Assembly: GCA_964345925.1 (NCBI GenBank)
Contig: CAYFSP010000005.1
Coordinates: forward strand, 1-64,000
Reading direction: 5' to 3'
DNA from: Miniphocaeibacter sp964345925
GTDB lineage: Bacteria; Bacillota; Clostridia; Tissierellales; Peptoniphilaceae
Length of the DNA: 64,000 nt
Shown here piece by piece: positions 7,778 to 15,408 of the stretch; the first letter of the stretch is position 1, and each line of letters begins with the position of its first letter. The notes below the pieces were generated by a model, which made no database searches, was not told the DNA's origin, and worked only from the letters and a program-made list of their open reading frames with translations. A program made the position numbers and the translations under genes.

Positions 7778-9166
7778 TTATTTTGGCTCTATCATCTTAA
7801 AAGGATCAAGTACATCTTCAACTTCACTTTCTGTAAATATATGTTTTTCAGTTAATAAATCTTTTAAATTCCTACCTGAAATCAAAGCTTCCTTTGCGAT
7901 GGTTGCAGATTTTTCATATCCTATATATGGATTTGCAGCAGTTATTAAACCTATGGAATTTGTAACATGTTTTTTACAGTTTTCTCTATTAGCCTTTAAA
8001 TCTTTAATGGCATTTTTTCTAAATGTTTTAATACCATTTGTTAATGTTTCAATGGATTCGATTATATTGTAAAATATTATAGGTTCAAAAGCATTTAATT
8101 CTAACTGACCACCTTCGCAAGCCATTGTAACAGTCATATCATTTCCAATTACATTAAAGGAAATTTGATTCATAACCTCAGGAATTACAGGGTTGATTTT
8201 ACCAGGCATAATGGAGGAACCATTTTGTTTTGCAGGTAACATTATTTCTCCAAGTCCAGTTCTTGGTCCTGAGTTCATTAGTCTTAAATCGTTAGAAATT
8301 TTAGAAAGATTAACAGCTAAAGTTTTTAAATATCCTGAAACTATTACGAAACAATCTAAATTTTGTGTACCATCTATTAAATTAGTGGCTTGTTTTAAGT
8401 TTAGATTTGAAATTTTATCTAGTTCTAATACTACATTTTTAATATATTCCTTTTTTGCATTTAATCCAGTACCAATTGCAGTGGCTCCTAAATTTATATA
8501 TTCAACTTCTTCTATAGCATTATCGATTCTTTTTAAATCTCTTTTGATCACTGAAGAATATGCTTCAAACTCCTGTCCTAATGTTATAGGAATAGCATCT
8601 TCTAATTGTGTTCTTCCCATTTTAATTACATCATTAAATTCTACAGCTTTTTTATCGAGTTCTTTACAAAGTTTTATAATCTCTTTTTTTAAACTATTTA
8701 ATAATTTTATTATTGTCATTTTTCCTGCAGTAGGAAATACATCATTAGTAGATTGACTCATATTAACATGGTCATTAGGGCTAACTAAATCATAATTGCC
8801 CTTCTCTCCTCCTAATATTTCAATAGCAAGGTTTGCTATGACTTCATTTGCGTTCATATTAGAAGATGTTCCAGCGCCTCCTTGTATTGGATCCACTATA
8901 AACTCTTTAAAATAATTTTTATCTATTATTTCGTTACATGCCTTTACAATAGCATTACCAATTCTTTCATCTAGTTCACCAGTTTTCATATTTGTAATAG
9001 CTGCTGCTTTTTTTATTTCAGCTAATGATACTATCATTTCCTTATTAATTTTTTTACCAGTTATATTAAAGTTTTTCTTAGCCCTTAAAGTCTGTACACC
9101 ATAGTATACATCTAAAGGAATTTCTAATTGACCAACAGAGTCATGTTCTATTCTAAAATTTTTCAT
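7778..9166 (-). CDS. aspA: Aspartate ammonia-lyase
   Basis: The 462-residue enzyme converts L-aspartate to fumarate and ammonia in the cytoplasm. The fumarase/aspartase signature GSSIMPGKINPVIPE lies near residue 320, with the substrate loops GAGTSSNMNANEV and SQSTNDVFPT. The N-terminus FRIEHDSVGQLEIP and VYYGVQTLRAKKNF matches aspartases better than class II fumarases. ATG 9166 has a strong AAGGAGG site; a longer in-frame extension to 9352 would run through the divergent LysR gene and is rejected. It probably feeds aspartate into fermentation, and the divergent LysR protein is its likely regulator. Confidence 0.88.
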   Translation of the reverse strand: MKNFRIEHDSVGQLEIPLDVYYGVQTLRAKKNFNITGKKINKEMIVSLAEIKKAAAITNMKTGELDERIGNAIVKACNEIIDKNYFKEFIVDPIQGGAGTSSNMNANEVIANLAIEILGGEKGNYDLVSPNDHVNMSQSTNDVFPTAGKMTIIKLLNSLKKEIIKLCKELDKKAVEFNDVIKMGRTQLEDAIPITLGQEFEAYSSVIKRDLKRIDNAIEEVEYINLGATAIGTGLNAKKEYIKNVVLELDKISNLNLKQATNLIDGTQNLDCFVIVSGYLKTLAVNLSKISNDLRLMNSGPRTGLGEIMLPAKQNGSSIMPGKINPVIPEVMNQISFNVIGNDMTVTMACEGGQLELNAFEPIIFYNIIESIETLTNGIKTFRKNAIKDLKANRENCKKHVTNSIGLITAANPYIGYEKSATIAKEALISGRNLKDLLTEKHIFTESEVEDVLDPFKMIEPK

Positions 9167-9188
9167 AATATCCTCCTTGAAAAAACAT

Positions 9189-9232
9189 ATATCTTCTTCT
9201 TGATTATATTTTATTATTGGATTAAGATATAA
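9189..9232. promoter_or_regulatory. Divergent aspA/lysR control region
   Basis: The 109-bp gap between divergent starts must hold both promoters. An 8-bp inverted repeat (9189-9196 with 9225-9232, 28-nt spacer) is the best candidate site for the LysR protein. No unambiguous -35/-10 pair was found. Confidence 0.3.
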
Positions 9233-9275
9233 GCAAATACAAATAATATCATGAAAGTATAGGTGGAGAGTTATA

Positions 9276-10217
9276 ATGTTTAATGGTTTAGAATATATAT
9301 ATGAAGTGTATAAGGAAAAGAGCTTTTCCAAAGCAGCAAATAATCTATTCATATCTCAACCATCTTTAAGTGGTACAATTAAGCGAATAGAAAAGGAAAT
9401 AGGATACGAGATATTCGATAGGTCGACAAAACCAATAGGTGTTACCGATGTTGGTATGGAATATATTCATATTATAGAAAAAATATTGGAATTAAAGAGT
9501 AATTTTGATAATTATATTAACGATGTAGATGCATTAAAGGCAGGAAGTATTTCTATTGGAGGAACTCATCAGTATACATCCTATATGTTACCGCCAATGA
9601 TTTCAGCATTTTTAAAGAAATATCCTAAAATAAATGTAGATATTATTGAAGCCAAATCATCTAAGTTAATGAAGTATTTAAACGATGGTACTATTGATAT
9701 TGCAATAGATAATTTTAAATATGACAAAAATGAATATGAAGGTCAATTTTTAAGCAAGGATAGTATTTTACTTGCAGTACCAAAAAAATTCAAATCAAAT
9801 GAAAAAATAAAGAAATTTAAAATAGAGTATGATGATATATTATCAGGTGAATTTTTAAAGGATTCATTTTTACCAATTAAGTTAAGTAATTTTAAAGATG
9901 AACCATTTATACTATTACAAGAAGGTAATGATACTAGGGTAAGAGCTGATAAAAAATTGGCGCATGAAAAAATAGTGCCTAAAGTAATACTGGAAATTGA
10001 ACAGCAAATAACATCTTATAACTTAACAAGCTATGGAATAGGAATTTCTTTTATTAGTGATTTTTTAATTAGAAATGTTGGGTATAATCCAAATATAATT
10101 TTATATAAATTAAGTAAATATGAATCTGATAGAGACATTTCATTTTACTACAGAAAAAATAAATTTTTAAATAGAGCAGTTAAAGAGTTTTTAAAAATTG
10201 CTAAAGATATTAATTAA
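9276..10217 (+). CDS. LysR-family transcriptional regulator
   Basis: The 313-residue protein has an N-terminal winged helix-turn-helix (KSFSKAANNLFISQPSLSGT) in the first 60 residues and a two-lobed effector domain starting near residue 90 (GSISIGGTHQYTSYMLP). Its divergent position next to aspA suggests control of aspartate breakdown, the usual LysR arrangement. The downstream fdhD homologue starts 9 nt after its stop, so they are co-transcribed. The ribosome site is GGTGGAG. Effector is unknown. Confidence 0.82.
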   Translation: MFNGLEYIYEVYKEKSFSKAANNLFISQPSLSGTIKRIEKEIGYEIFDRSTKPIGVTDVGMEYIHIIEKILELKSNFDNYINDVDALKAGSISIGGTHQYTSYMLPPMISAFLKKYPKINVDIIEAKSSKLMKYLNDGTIDIAIDNFKYDKNEYEGQFLSKDSILLAVPKKFKSNEKIKKFKIEYDDILSGEFLKDSFLPIKLSNFKDEPFILLQEGNDTRVRADKKLAHEKIVPKVILEIEQQITSYNLTSYGIGISFISDFLIRNVGYNPNIILYKLSKYESDRDISFYYRKNKFLNRAVKEFLKIAKDIN

Positions 10218-10226
10218 GGAGATTTT

Positions 10227-10937
10227 ATGGAGGATAGATTTAAGAATTATGATGTAGTCACATATAATAATGGAGTTATTACATCGGAAGTGGAAAATAT
10301 AGTAGAAGAGAAGAGTATAGATATTTATATCAATGGAGAGAGGTTTTATAAAATAGTATGTTCTCCATTTAATTTAGAGGAGATGGTAGTTGGTTTCCTT
10401 TGGATGAACAATATAATAGATACATTGGAAGATATAATCAGTTTAGATTTTACTGTAGATGGAAGGATTTCCATAGAAGTAAAAAAACAGGAATTTACAG
10501 AAGAGAGAAAGATTATAAAAAATAACTCCAAAAAGACAATTAAAGCAGAAGAAGTACCAGAGCAAATAAAATTAATAGAAAATCAGGCGATGCTCTTTGA
10601 AAAAACAGGAGGAGTTCATTCGGCGGCATTAATAGATAATGGTGAGTTGGTAATATATATGGAAGATGTTGGTAGGCATAATACATTGGATAAGATTACA
10701 GGATATTGTTTAATGAACAATATTTCAATGGAGGATAAAATAATAGCATTTTCTGGCCGTCTACCTTTGGAAATTGTAACTAAAATATGTAAAATGAACA
10801 TTCCTATAATGATATCAATGTCAGCTCCAACTAATTTAGGTGTTGACTTAGCGAGAAAATATGGAGTTACTCTTTGTGGCTTTACGAGAAATAAAAGGTA
10901 TCATATATATGCAAATGAATATAGAATAAAAAAATAA
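10227..10937 (+). CDS. fdhD: FdhD-family protein lacking the CxxC motif
   Basis: FdhD passes sulfur from a desulfurase to the molybdenum cofactor of formate dehydrogenases and related enzymes. The fold markers are present: EEMVVGFLW near residue 50, GVHSAAL and EDVGRHNTLDKITG around 130-156, and SGRLPLEIVTKI. However, the usual cysteine pair (C-G-x-C) that carries sulfur is absent; the corresponding stretch, about residues 90-105, reads KIIKNNSKKTI. Other cysteines lie at scattered positions. It may bind cofactor without transferring sulfur, use another cysteine, or be decaying. It shares a transcript with the LysR gene. Confidence 0.8.
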   Translation: MEDRFKNYDVVTYNNGVITSEVENIVEEKSIDIYINGERFYKIVCSPFNLEEMVVGFLWMNNIIDTLEDIISLDFTVDGRISIEVKKQEFTEERKIIKNNSKKTIKAEEVPEQIKLIENQAMLFEKTGGVHSAALIDNGELVIYMEDVGRHNTLDKITGYCLMNNISMEDKIIAFSGRLPLEIVTKICKMNIPIMISMSAPTNLGVDLARKYGVTLCGFTRNKRYHIYANEYRIKK

Positions 10938-10959
10938 TCTAGTAATAGATTATTTTTTT
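10933..10959. terminator. Bidirectional terminator between fdhD and hydE
   Basis: A 9-bp stem (10933-10941 with 10946-10954) with a following T-run overlaps the stop codons of both converging genes. Confidence 0.85.
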
Positions 10960-11978
10960 ACATCTCCACGGTTTACGGCAACATTAAAACCTGATTCTTT
11001 TATTAATTCTGATAGTAATTTAATGCTTTCAGCAGCTTCATTTCCAGAATATACCTTATTATCATATAATGTATACTTTTTTCTTACATTTCCAGGAGAA
11101 AGATTTGGCATTATAACATTTGCTCCTGCTTTTAGTCCTAATTCTCTTCCATTTTTATTAATAGTTCCCAAAGCTGTAGTTGAAGGAATTAAAGAATATG
11201 GAAACATCAATCTTAAAATGGATATAATCTTCAATGTTAAATGGAAACTTCCATTTTCAAATTTATGAAAAGGCGTATCCTTATGGGTTAAGAAAGGACC
11301 TATACCTATCATATCCGGTTGAAGTTCCTGTAGAAATCTTAAATCTTCAACTATATATTCGATTTTTTGATATGGAGATCCTACCATAAATCCAGAACCT
11401 ACTTGAAATCCTATTTTTTTTAAATTGAATAGTGATTGTTTTCTAACCTCAAGGGAAAGATTTTCAGGGTGCAATTTATTAAAATGTTTTTCATTTGCAG
11501 TTTCATGTCTTAGCAAATATCTATTTGCACCTGCATCGAATAATGATTTATAACTTTCATAAGATCTTTCCCCCAAGGAAAGTGTAATTGCACAATCTGA
11601 GAAATTTTTTCTAATAGATGATACTATAGGTACAAGCACTTCATCGTTAAAATATAAATCCTCTCCTCCTTGGAGTACAAAGGTTCTAAATCCTAATTTA
11701 TAACCTTCTTCACAACAATGGAGTATTTCATCTTTGTTTAATCGATATCTGTTTACATTGATATTAGAAGCTCTTATTCCACAGTAATAGCAATTGTTTT
11801 TACATATATTTGTAAATTCGATTAATCCTCTAATATATACATCTTTCCCGTAATATTCTTCTCTTCTCAAGTTGGCAAATTTTACTAGTTCATCATTATA
11901 TTCATCCTCTTTAAGTAGACATAATAACTCTTCATCATTTAAATCTTTATTTTCATATAATTTTTTTACAATACTCAT
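10950..11978 (-). CDS. hydE: [FeFe]-hydrogenase H-cluster maturase, radical SAM
   Basis: The 342-residue protein has the radical-SAM cluster motif CKNNCYYC (Cys59, 63, 66) within IEFTNICKNNCYYCGIR, followed by LQGGED and GSGFMVG, all typical of HydE. HydE acts on a sulfur compound to supply part of the dithiolate-bridged diiron site of [FeFe] hydrogenase. It therefore implies hydrogen metabolism. HydF, HydG and the hydrogenase are not in this window. BioB and PylB are relatives, but the sequence order fits HydE. A GGAGA ribosome site lies before ATG 11978. Confidence 0.87.
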   Translation of the reverse strand: MSIVKKLYENKDLNDEELLCLLKEDEYNDELVKFANLRREEYYGKDVYIRGLIEFTNICKNNCYYCGIRASNINVNRYRLNKDEILHCCEEGYKLGFRTFVLQGGEDLYFNDEVLVPIVSSIRKNFSDCAITLSLGERSYESYKSLFDAGANRYLLRHETANEKHFNKLHPENLSLEVRKQSLFNLKKIGFQVGSGFMVGSPYQKIEYIVEDLRFLQELQPDMIGIGPFLTHKDTPFHKFENGSFHLTLKIISILRLMFPYSLIPSTTALGTINKNGRELGLKAGANVIMPNLSPGNVRKKYTLYDNKVYSGNEAAESIKLLSELIKESGFNVAVNRGDVKK

Positions 11979-12131
11979 ATAGTCTCCATGGATAATTTAT
12001 TATAGATAAAAAATATTTCTAAATTTCTACTAATATTATACAATATATACAGTAAAACCTTATAAAAACTTGAGCTTTACAATAAAATTTTTTAATTATT
12101 GGAAATCATAAAATGGTTTAAGGAGGAAAGG

Positions 12132-13055
12132 ATGAAAGTAAGCAGTAATATTATAGATTTAATAGGTAGTACACCAATGGTGGAATTAAAGAATATAGAA
12201 AAAAAATTTAATTTAAAATCAAGATTATTTGGCAAGTTGGAATATCTTAATCCAGAGGGTAGCGTTAAGGATAGAGTTGCAAAAAAAATGATAGAGGAAG
12301 CGGAAAATTTAGGCGACTTAAAAGAAGGTTATACAATAATTGAACCTACTTCAGGAAATACGGGAATTGGTTTAGCAGCTATAGCAGCTGTTAAAAACTA
12401 TAAAATTATTTTAACTATGCCTGAAACAATGTCTGTAGAAAGAAGAAATATTTTAAAAGCTTTAGGAGCAGAAATAGTATTAACAGATGGTGCAAAGGGA
12501 ATGAAAGGTGCAATTGAAAAGGCAGAAAAACTACATGAAGAGATAAAAAATAGTTTCATACCTTCTCAATTTGAGAATATAAATAATCCTAAAGCCCATT
12601 TTGAAAGCACTGGGCCAGAAATTTGGAAGGATATGGATGGAAAGGTTGATATATTAATATCTGGAGTTGGAACTGGTGGAACTATTACAGGAGTTGGAGA
12701 ATATTTAAAATCTAAAAATAGAAATATTAAAATCGTTGCAGTAGAGCCTGAAACATCTGCTGTATTATCAAAAGAAGAAGCAGGATCACATAAGATTCAA
12801 GGAATAGGAGCAGGATTTATTCCGAAAATTTTAAATACTGAAATATATGATGAAATAATAAAAGTTGATAACGAAGTAATTTATGAATATGGAAAAATAC
12901 TCGCAAAAAATGAAGGATTATTACTAGGTTTATCTTCATCAGCAGCTTTATATGCGGCTATAAAATTGGCAAAAAAGGAAAAGGACAAGAATATAGTTAT
13001 AATATTTCCAGACAGTGGAGACAGATACTTTTCAACACCTTTGTTCACAGAATAA
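12132..13055 (+). CDS. cysK: Cysteine synthase (O-acetylserine sulfhydrylase)
   Basis: The 307-residue PLP enzyme joins sulfide to O-acetylserine to make cysteine. PLP lysine 46 is in NPEGSVKDR, the substrate loop is PTSGNTG (72-78), and the phosphate-binding glycines are in SGVGTGGTITGVG. ATG 12132 follows an AGGAGGAAAG site; the in-frame start at 12099 lacks one. It is a single-gene unit closed by its own terminator. OASS and cystathionine beta-synthase look alike, but no CBS domain is present. Confidence 0.87.
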   Translation: MKVSSNIIDLIGSTPMVELKNIEKKFNLKSRLFGKLEYLNPEGSVKDRVAKKMIEEAENLGDLKEGYTIIEPTSGNTGIGLAAIAAVKNYKIILTMPETMSVERRNILKALGAEIVLTDGAKGMKGAIEKAEKLHEEIKNSFIPSQFENINNPKAHFESTGPEIWKDMDGKVDILISGVGTGGTITGVGEYLKSKNRNIKIVAVEPETSAVLSKEEAGSHKIQGIGAGFIPKILNTEIYDEIIKVDNEVIYEYGKILAKNEGLLLGLSSSAALYAAIKLAKKEKDKNIVIIFPDSGDRYFSTPLFTE

Positions 13056-13057
13056 AT

Positions 13058-13082
13058 AATGGCAGAAATGCCATTTTTTTAT
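13058..13082 (+). terminator. Rho-independent terminator after cysK
   Basis: The 7-bp stem AATGGCA/TGCCATT with a GAAA loop is followed by a seven-T run; it ends just before the -35 box of the next unit. Confidence 0.9.
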
Positions 13083-13109
13083 TGACAAATTTCTACATTA
13101 GTTTATAAT
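13082..13109 (+). promoter_or_regulatory. Promoter of the marR-ABC operon
   Basis: TTGACA at 13082-13087 and TATAAT at 13104-13109 match the consensus exactly, 16 nt apart. The transcript should begin near 13116, so in-frame ATG 13117 would be nearly leaderless and is unlikely to be the start. Confidence 0.85.
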
Positions 13110-13160
13110 AGTTTCCATGACAACTGTTTGCAAACAAACTATTTCTAAGGAAACTATTAT
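13105..13160. promoter_or_regulatory. Nested palindromic operator of the MarR operon
   Basis: A perfect 12-bp inverted repeat (13105-13116 with 13149-13160) flanks a perfect 12-bp palindrome TGTTTGCAAACA at 13125-13136. The left arm overlaps the -10 box. MarR dimers bind such palindromes, so this is a likely autorepression site with more than one dimer position. Confidence 0.65.
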
Positions 13161-13182
13161 ATTTTTTGAAAGGATGAAAGGA

Positions 13183-13632
13183 ATGAGCAAAGAAAATTTG
13201 CAACGTGAAGTATTTATTGAAATTAAACGTCTTAATTCTCTATTGGCTAAAAAGATGAGATGTGCTAACGAAGGCTTAAGTAGGGATTTAAATCCAATAT
13301 CCGGACTTATATTAAAATTTCTATTTTTAAATCAAGACATGGATATTTATCAAAGGGATATAGAAGAAGAGTTTAGAATTAATAAGTCGAGACTTTCAAA
13401 AATACTTTCAAATTTAGAAAAAGTTGATCTTATAAAGAGAGTACCTTCAAAAGAGGATGCAAGGTTTAAAAAAATAGTTCTTGGGGAAAAATCAAAGAAA
13501 ATAAATAAAAATATTTTGAAGAGTAAAGAAGAGATGGAAAAAGCTATGCTTAACGGCATTGCAGAAGAAGAGTTGGAAATTTTCTACACTGTTATGGATA
13601 AAATTGAAAACAATATTAAAAAAACATTGTAG
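13183..13632 (+). CDS. MarR-family regulator of the ABC exporter
   Basis: The protein (about 149 residues) is a MarR-type winged helix: MDIYQRDIEEEFRINKSRLS is the recognition region, and LIKRVPSKEDARFKKI is the beta-wing with its typical D-x-R. Dimer-forming helices lie at both ends. Starts at 13174 and 13183 both follow AAAGG; 13183 is slightly favoured. It leads an operon with two ABC exporter genes, the usual layout in which MarR releases its operator when it senses an exported compound. The nested operator at 13105-13160 is its probable target. Confidence 0.83.
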   Translation: MSKENLQREVFIEIKRLNSLLAKKMRCANEGLSRDLNPISGLILKFLFLNQDMDIYQRDIEEEFRINKSRLSKILSNLEKVDLIKRVPSKEDARFKKIVLGEKSKKINKNILKSKEEMEKAMLNGIAEEELEIFYTVMDKIENNIKKTL

Positions 13633-13647
13633 ATAGGGGGGAAATGA

Positions 13648-15408
13648 ATGATAAAATTATTAAAATTCTTGAAACTTAGAGAATGGTTATTTTTTCTAGT
13701 AAATATTGGATTTGCATCGTTACAGGTATTTTTTGATTTAAGGATACCAGACTATATGACACAGATAACGAAAATTTTAACAAGTAATGGACCAGTAGGC
13801 GATATTATAAGTATTGGGATAAAAATGGTTTTCTGTGCTTTAGGAAGTTTAGCTGCAGCAGTTGTATGTGGATATTTTGCAGCGAAAATTGCAGCAATAT
13901 TTGGTAAGAGAGTAAGAGGAACTATATTTCATAAAGTACAGGGATTTTCTAAAGAGGAAATTAAACAATTTTCTACAGATAGTTTAATAACTAGATCAAC
14001 AAATGATATTACTCAAATACAAATGGTTATTGCAATGGGTGCACAAATGATGATAAAAGCTCCAATAACCGCTGTGTGGGCAATACTTAAAATAGCTGGA
14101 AAGAATTGGCAATGGTCACTTACAACACTTATAGCAGTAGTTATTATGATTTCAGCAATAGGTATATTAGGTGTTTTAGTACTACCTAAGTTCAAGAAGG
14201 TTCAAAAGATAATCGACTCGTTAAATAGGGTTACAAGAGAGAATTTAACTGGTATAAGAGTTGTTAAAGCATATAATGCTGAAGAGTATCAAGAGGATAA
14301 ATTCTATGATAAAAATGATGAGTTAATGAGAAATGATAGATTTATAGGTAGGGTCTTAGGAGTTATGAACCCTATGATGAGACTTTTAATGAACGGTATA
14401 AGCCTTGCAATATATTGGGTAGGTGCATATTTAATTTATAATGCAGGCTCAATTGCGACAAAGGGTTTATTGTTTAGCGATATGGTCGTATTCTCATCAT
14501 ACGCTATACAGGTTGTCGTATCATTTATGATGTTATCCATGATATTTATAATGATGCCAAGAGCAGAGGTTTCAGCGTCTAGAATAAATCAAGTTCTTGA
14601 TACTGAACCATCGATAATAGATGGAGAAATAACAGAAGCTGAATCCAATATAGGAGAAATAGAATTTAGAAATGTTAACTTTAAGTATCCAGATGCAGAA
14701 GAATATGTATTAAGAGATATAAATTTTAAAGTGAATCCAGGAGAGACATTAGCATTAATTGGATCAACAGGAAGTGGTAAATCTACAATAGTTGATTTAA
14801 TTCCAAGGTTTTATGATGCAACAGATGGTGAAGTTCTAGTTAATGGAATAAATGTTAAGGATTATAAAATAAACTCCTTAGATAATTATATAGGATATGT
14901 ATCTCAAAAAGCAGTGTTGATTTCAGGTACAATAAGATCAAATATTGATTATGGTGATAATGGAAAAGGGGAGACAACAGAGGATAGTATTAAAAAGGCT
15001 ATGGATATTTCTCAAGCATCGGAATTTGTAAGTAAATTAGATGATGGAGTTGACTCATATGTAGCGCAAGGTGGTACAAACTATTCTGGTGGACAGAAAC
15101 AGAGAATTTCTATTGCAAGAGCAATTGCAAGAAATCCAGCAATATTTATATTTGATGATTCATTTTCAGCCCTTGATTTAAAGACTGATAAAGAATTGAG
15201 AAAGGCACTTGAAACTAGTATAAAAGGTGCTACTTCCGTCATAGTATCACAAAGAATTGGCTCAATTCAAAATGCTGATAAAATTATTGTAATGGATGAA
15301 GGAGTAATGGTAGGCTTTGGAACACATAAGGAGCTTATAAAGAATTGTGATGTGTACAAAGAAATAGCCTATTCACAACTATCAGAGGAGGAATTGCATG
15401 AAAGATAA
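13648..15408 (+). CDS. ABC exporter half-transporter with degenerate NBD
   Basis: The 586-residue protein has a six-helix membrane domain (about 1-310) and a nucleotide-binding domain: Walker A GSTGSGKST near 371, signature SGGQ near 479, Walker B IFIFDDSFSALD near 500. The residue after the Walker B aspartate is Asp instead of the catalytic Glu, and the switch histidine is Gln (VSQRIGS). This is the pattern of the non-catalytic partner in heterodimeric exporters such as LmrCD-type multidrug pumps. Its stop overlaps the partner gene. Confidence 0.87.
   Translation: MIKLLKFLKLREWLFFLVNIGFASLQVFFDLRIPDYMTQITKILTSNGPVGDIISIGIKMVFCALGSLAAAVVCGYFAAKIAAIFGKRVRGTIFHKVQGFSKEEIKQFSTDSLITRSTNDITQIQMVIAMGAQMMIKAPITAVWAILKIAGKNWQWSLTTLIAVVIMISAIGILGVLVLPKFKKVQKIIDSLNRVTRENLTGIRVVKAYNAEEYQEDKFYDKNDELMRNDRFIGRVLGVMNPMMRLLMNGISLAIYWVGAYLIYNAGSIATKGLLFSDMVVFSSYAIQVVVSFMMLSMIFIMMPRAEVSASRINQVLDTEPSIIDGEITEAESNIGEIEFRNVNFKYPDAEEYVLRDINFKVNPGETLALIGSTGSGKSTIVDLIPRFYDATDGEVLVNGINVKDYKINSLDNYIGYVSQKAVLISGTIRSNIDYGDNGKGETTEDSIKKAMDISQASEFVSKLDDGVDSYVAQGGTNYSGGQKQRISIARAIARNPAIFIFDDSFSALDLKTDKELRKALETSIKGATSVIVSQRIGSIQNADKIIVMDEGVMVGFGTHKELIKNCDVYKEIAYSQLSEEELHER

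Noticed and set aside
9167..9352. 62-residue N-terminal extension of aspartate ammonia-lyase
   Set aside because: It runs through the divergent promoter region and into the LysR gene and has no homology; ATG 9166 has a strong ribosome site.
10346..10801. Antisense reading frames within fdhD and similar shadow frames elsewhere (for example 2644-2925, 39037-39384, 50025-50591)
   Set aside because: They overlap well-supported genes, have no ribosome sites and translate to low-complexity hydrophobic sequence.
13117..13182. Longer start of the MarR protein
   Set aside because: It lies at the predicted transcription start and inside the operator palindromes.
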